Below, in pieces: positions 51,301-54,300 of a DNA stretch of 64,000 bases (position 1 is its first letter; the number at the start of each line of letters is the position of its first letter). Made by a program: the position numbers and the translations under genes. Under the pieces are notes generated by a model, which worked only from the letters and a program-made list of their open reading frames with translations, had not been told where the DNA came from and ran no database searches. Origin of the DNA: Odobenus rosmarus divergens (Eukaryota > Chordata > Mammalia > Carnivora > Odobenidae); the NCBI RefSeq assembly GCF_000321225.1, contig NW_004450483.1:646347-710346 (forward strand), read 5' to 3'.

Positions 51301-54300
51301 TTGTCATTACAATTGCCTGAGCCCCTTGAATGGGAGTCCCCATTTCATGGGAGTTTGGCCCTGGAGGTTGGCAAAGCGCTGGTGGGTTCCTTCCTCTTGA
51401 ATTAAAAAGCAGTTCATGGAGCACCTGGCTGGCTCGGTTGCGGGAGCATGAGACTCTTGATCTCGGGGTTGTGAGTTCAAGCCCCATGTTGGGTGCAGAG
51501 ATTACTTAAAAAAAAAACTCACAGCTTAAGTCAGGAAATATAAAACAGCGGAGGGCAAATGCGAAAGGCAAATGCGAAAGGCACTTGTCTTCCCCACTCT
51601 TTTCCTAGAGGAGTTCATATTAGCTTGGATGTGATTCTGCCAGATAATGTTTTGTGCGGGCATCTGTCGTGTGCCTGAGCATTGTGTAGGTGTGGATTCC
51701 TAAAACACGCAGCAGAGATCGAGCTGTACATTTATCTGCCACTGGCTAGTTTTGCCCCCGGGTCAGAATTCCTTCCATATCATTCCACTGAAATCTCAGG
51801 CAGCTGTTTCCCTATTCCCACTTCCCAGACAGACTGGAGCCCAGGGTTCCTGACCTGAGCACTTCCTTGAGAATAGCCAGGGAGGTTACGACACCTGAGC
51901 AATGGGCTGCTGTGGGGGCGCAGGAAAACTCGGCACTCTGCATTTTGGAATGAATTTCTTTGGTGAAGACAAAAGCCAAGAATGTGCGGAACCCTTGCCA
52001 TGTCACGGGTCCCTGCAGGAAGTCCCTTCCCCAGCTCGCCCTGTGCCCTCCCGAGTGGGCAGTTAAGCAAGTGAAGCAGAGAACAGAATCACAGTGCTAC
52101 CTCAGCTAAGTAGGCGATTCATATTCCCCGAAGTCTCCTTGCCTCTTAACCCTGAATCAATTGGAAACCTTTGGTTCTTAATTGCCCCGACTGCTGGAGG
52201 CAGCCCGGCCAGGCGCGGAGCCGGCCCCTGAGGTGCAAGGGCACTTAATTAAACAAGGGAGTTACTGATTAAGCCCATGTGGGCTCTGTGTAGGGCTTCG
52301 CATGCCCAAGTGGCTGGGCTGCCAAGAGTCCTAGAGGGAGCAGGCCAGCAGTATAGAATAAATGTACTTCACGCATCATTAGCCTCTGCAGGGAGGGGCA
52401 GGGGTCGACAGGTGGATGGATTTGCAGGATTTGGGGCAATAATCCAGAGGAAGCAATGACATGTGGGTTGCATTTTTTTTTTTTTTTTTTTTTTTACTTT
52501 GGAAAGGGGTTTTGCTGCGTGTTAGCTAGTATGTGTGTTGTGGGTATGTTTAAGTATTTTTAAAATGGTCTTTCCATTTATATTGTGAAGTACGGCATAT
52601 GTATGCAAGGAGTATATGGAACTTATTTTTACAGTTTAAGGAAGAAGTAAGTGCCCAATACCTGCACTCAGGTTAATGCAATATTGTGTTAGAAGCCTCT
52701 TTGTGGGCTGATTTCCTCTTCCACTCCACCTCTCCACCTCTCCACCTGCTGGTCTGAATTTTGTACTAATTATTCCCTTTTCCTCCATACATTGTTTTAA
52801 TTTTGCCCATTTTAAAACTTCATATAGGTGGATAATAGCATGTTTTTCTGTGACTTTTTTTTCATTTTACTTTATATTTTTGAGATTCACTCATGTTGAG
52901 ATGCTGCCAGAGGCCCCTGGCCCACTGGATGGCGTGGCGTGATTAGGTGACAGTTCATTCGTGCTTCTACTACTGATTGACACGGGGGCTGCTTCCAGTT
53001 ATCTTTTTTTTTTTAAAGTTTTAAGCAAAAAAACCCCGCCCCCCCACGTGGGGCTCCAACTCAACCCTGAGATCAAGAGTCGCGTGCCCTTCGGACTGAG
53101 CCAGCCAGGTGCCCCTCCAGTTCCCATTCCTACCAGCCAGTGCTGCTGTCAGCGTTCCTAGGTGTGCTTTGTGTGTGCATGCGCAGGGCTTTCTCTAGGA
53201 CACTGGCCCGGAGGAGTAAGGTACCCGATCCTGTGGACAGCTTTGTAAAGTGGTTGTAGAGATTAACGCTCCACCGGCAGTGGGAGCCAATTCTTATCGT
53301 TCTGTATATTGGTTCTGTTCTTTTGTCATGGGAGCAGCCCCATTTTACAGATGGGGCACGGAGACCAGAAGGGGAAAGGCTGACTTCTCCAAGGTCACCT
53401 GGTAGTTAATCAAAACGAGAACTGCAGAGGCGGCTGAGTAATCGTTCTGTCCCTGCCACTTTGTAGACATAGGGAGTGGCGCTATGTTTATATTGGTCCT
53501 CATAGGACTCTGATATGCAGAGGCTGCTAATTACCAAGGTTTTTTTTTATTTTAAGCACTTTATTTTTTTCTTTGTTGCTATTATACACATACATGCTCT
53601 TATAATGTGTCCGTTACAGGGATTGGAGGTCCTAGTAAGTAGGAAAAAGGAAAACGAAAGCAAACAAACATGTAGTCCTGTATTAAATGTTAACGTTTCG
53701 CTTCCCTGCCTGGCTCCTTTCTGTCCTTTATGTTCAGGTTTTGTTAATTACGACTGCGATCATCTCGTACGTTTATCTTGTTTCGTGTTTCCTTAGTGAG
53801 TGTTAAGTGGAACCATTTTCCTGCAATTGTGCAAACACAGTGACTGTCATTTCTGCCTCCCTGTGGTGGCTGGGCCCCGTGTCACTGAGGCTTTTCATAT
53901 TATGAACTCACTGTTGAAGGGACATGGTCTCTCTTTTTGCCTTTCAGATGGTGCAGAATTTTCAAGATGAGTCTTGTTTTATCCTCAGTACCTTAAAAGG
54001 TAAAGCCCTCTCCCCGCATACCCCTTTTTCTTGTTTAATCGAAGTAAGTGGGGCCTGCCTGCACAGTGGGTCCCTTGAGAGACATCTGGGAACATCCTCT
54101 GGGGAAAAGGATGTTTCCCATTTCACGTCCTGTGAAACCCTGCCCTGGAGATGTGAGAACTTTGGAGATTGGCTCCAAAATCAGTTCTGAAAGGGAAATC
54201 CTGGCCAGGCAATGTGAACTTGAGTAGAAGTGAACTCCACGAACTCAGTACTTGAGTAGAAGTAAGATGCATTTGAGTTTTTCCTACAATGAGGGTCTCC

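Larger units (their letters stand above)
49943..53947 (+). other. Intron 13
   Basis: GTGAGC...CCTTTCAG. It holds MIR copies (50555-50745, 50938-51135, 53330-53425), SINEs (51419-51515, 53005-53116) and an AT-rich LINE-like stretch (about 52560-53330). A T-run spans 52471-52493. Unique GC-rich DNA occupies 50000-50550. Confidence 0.85.
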
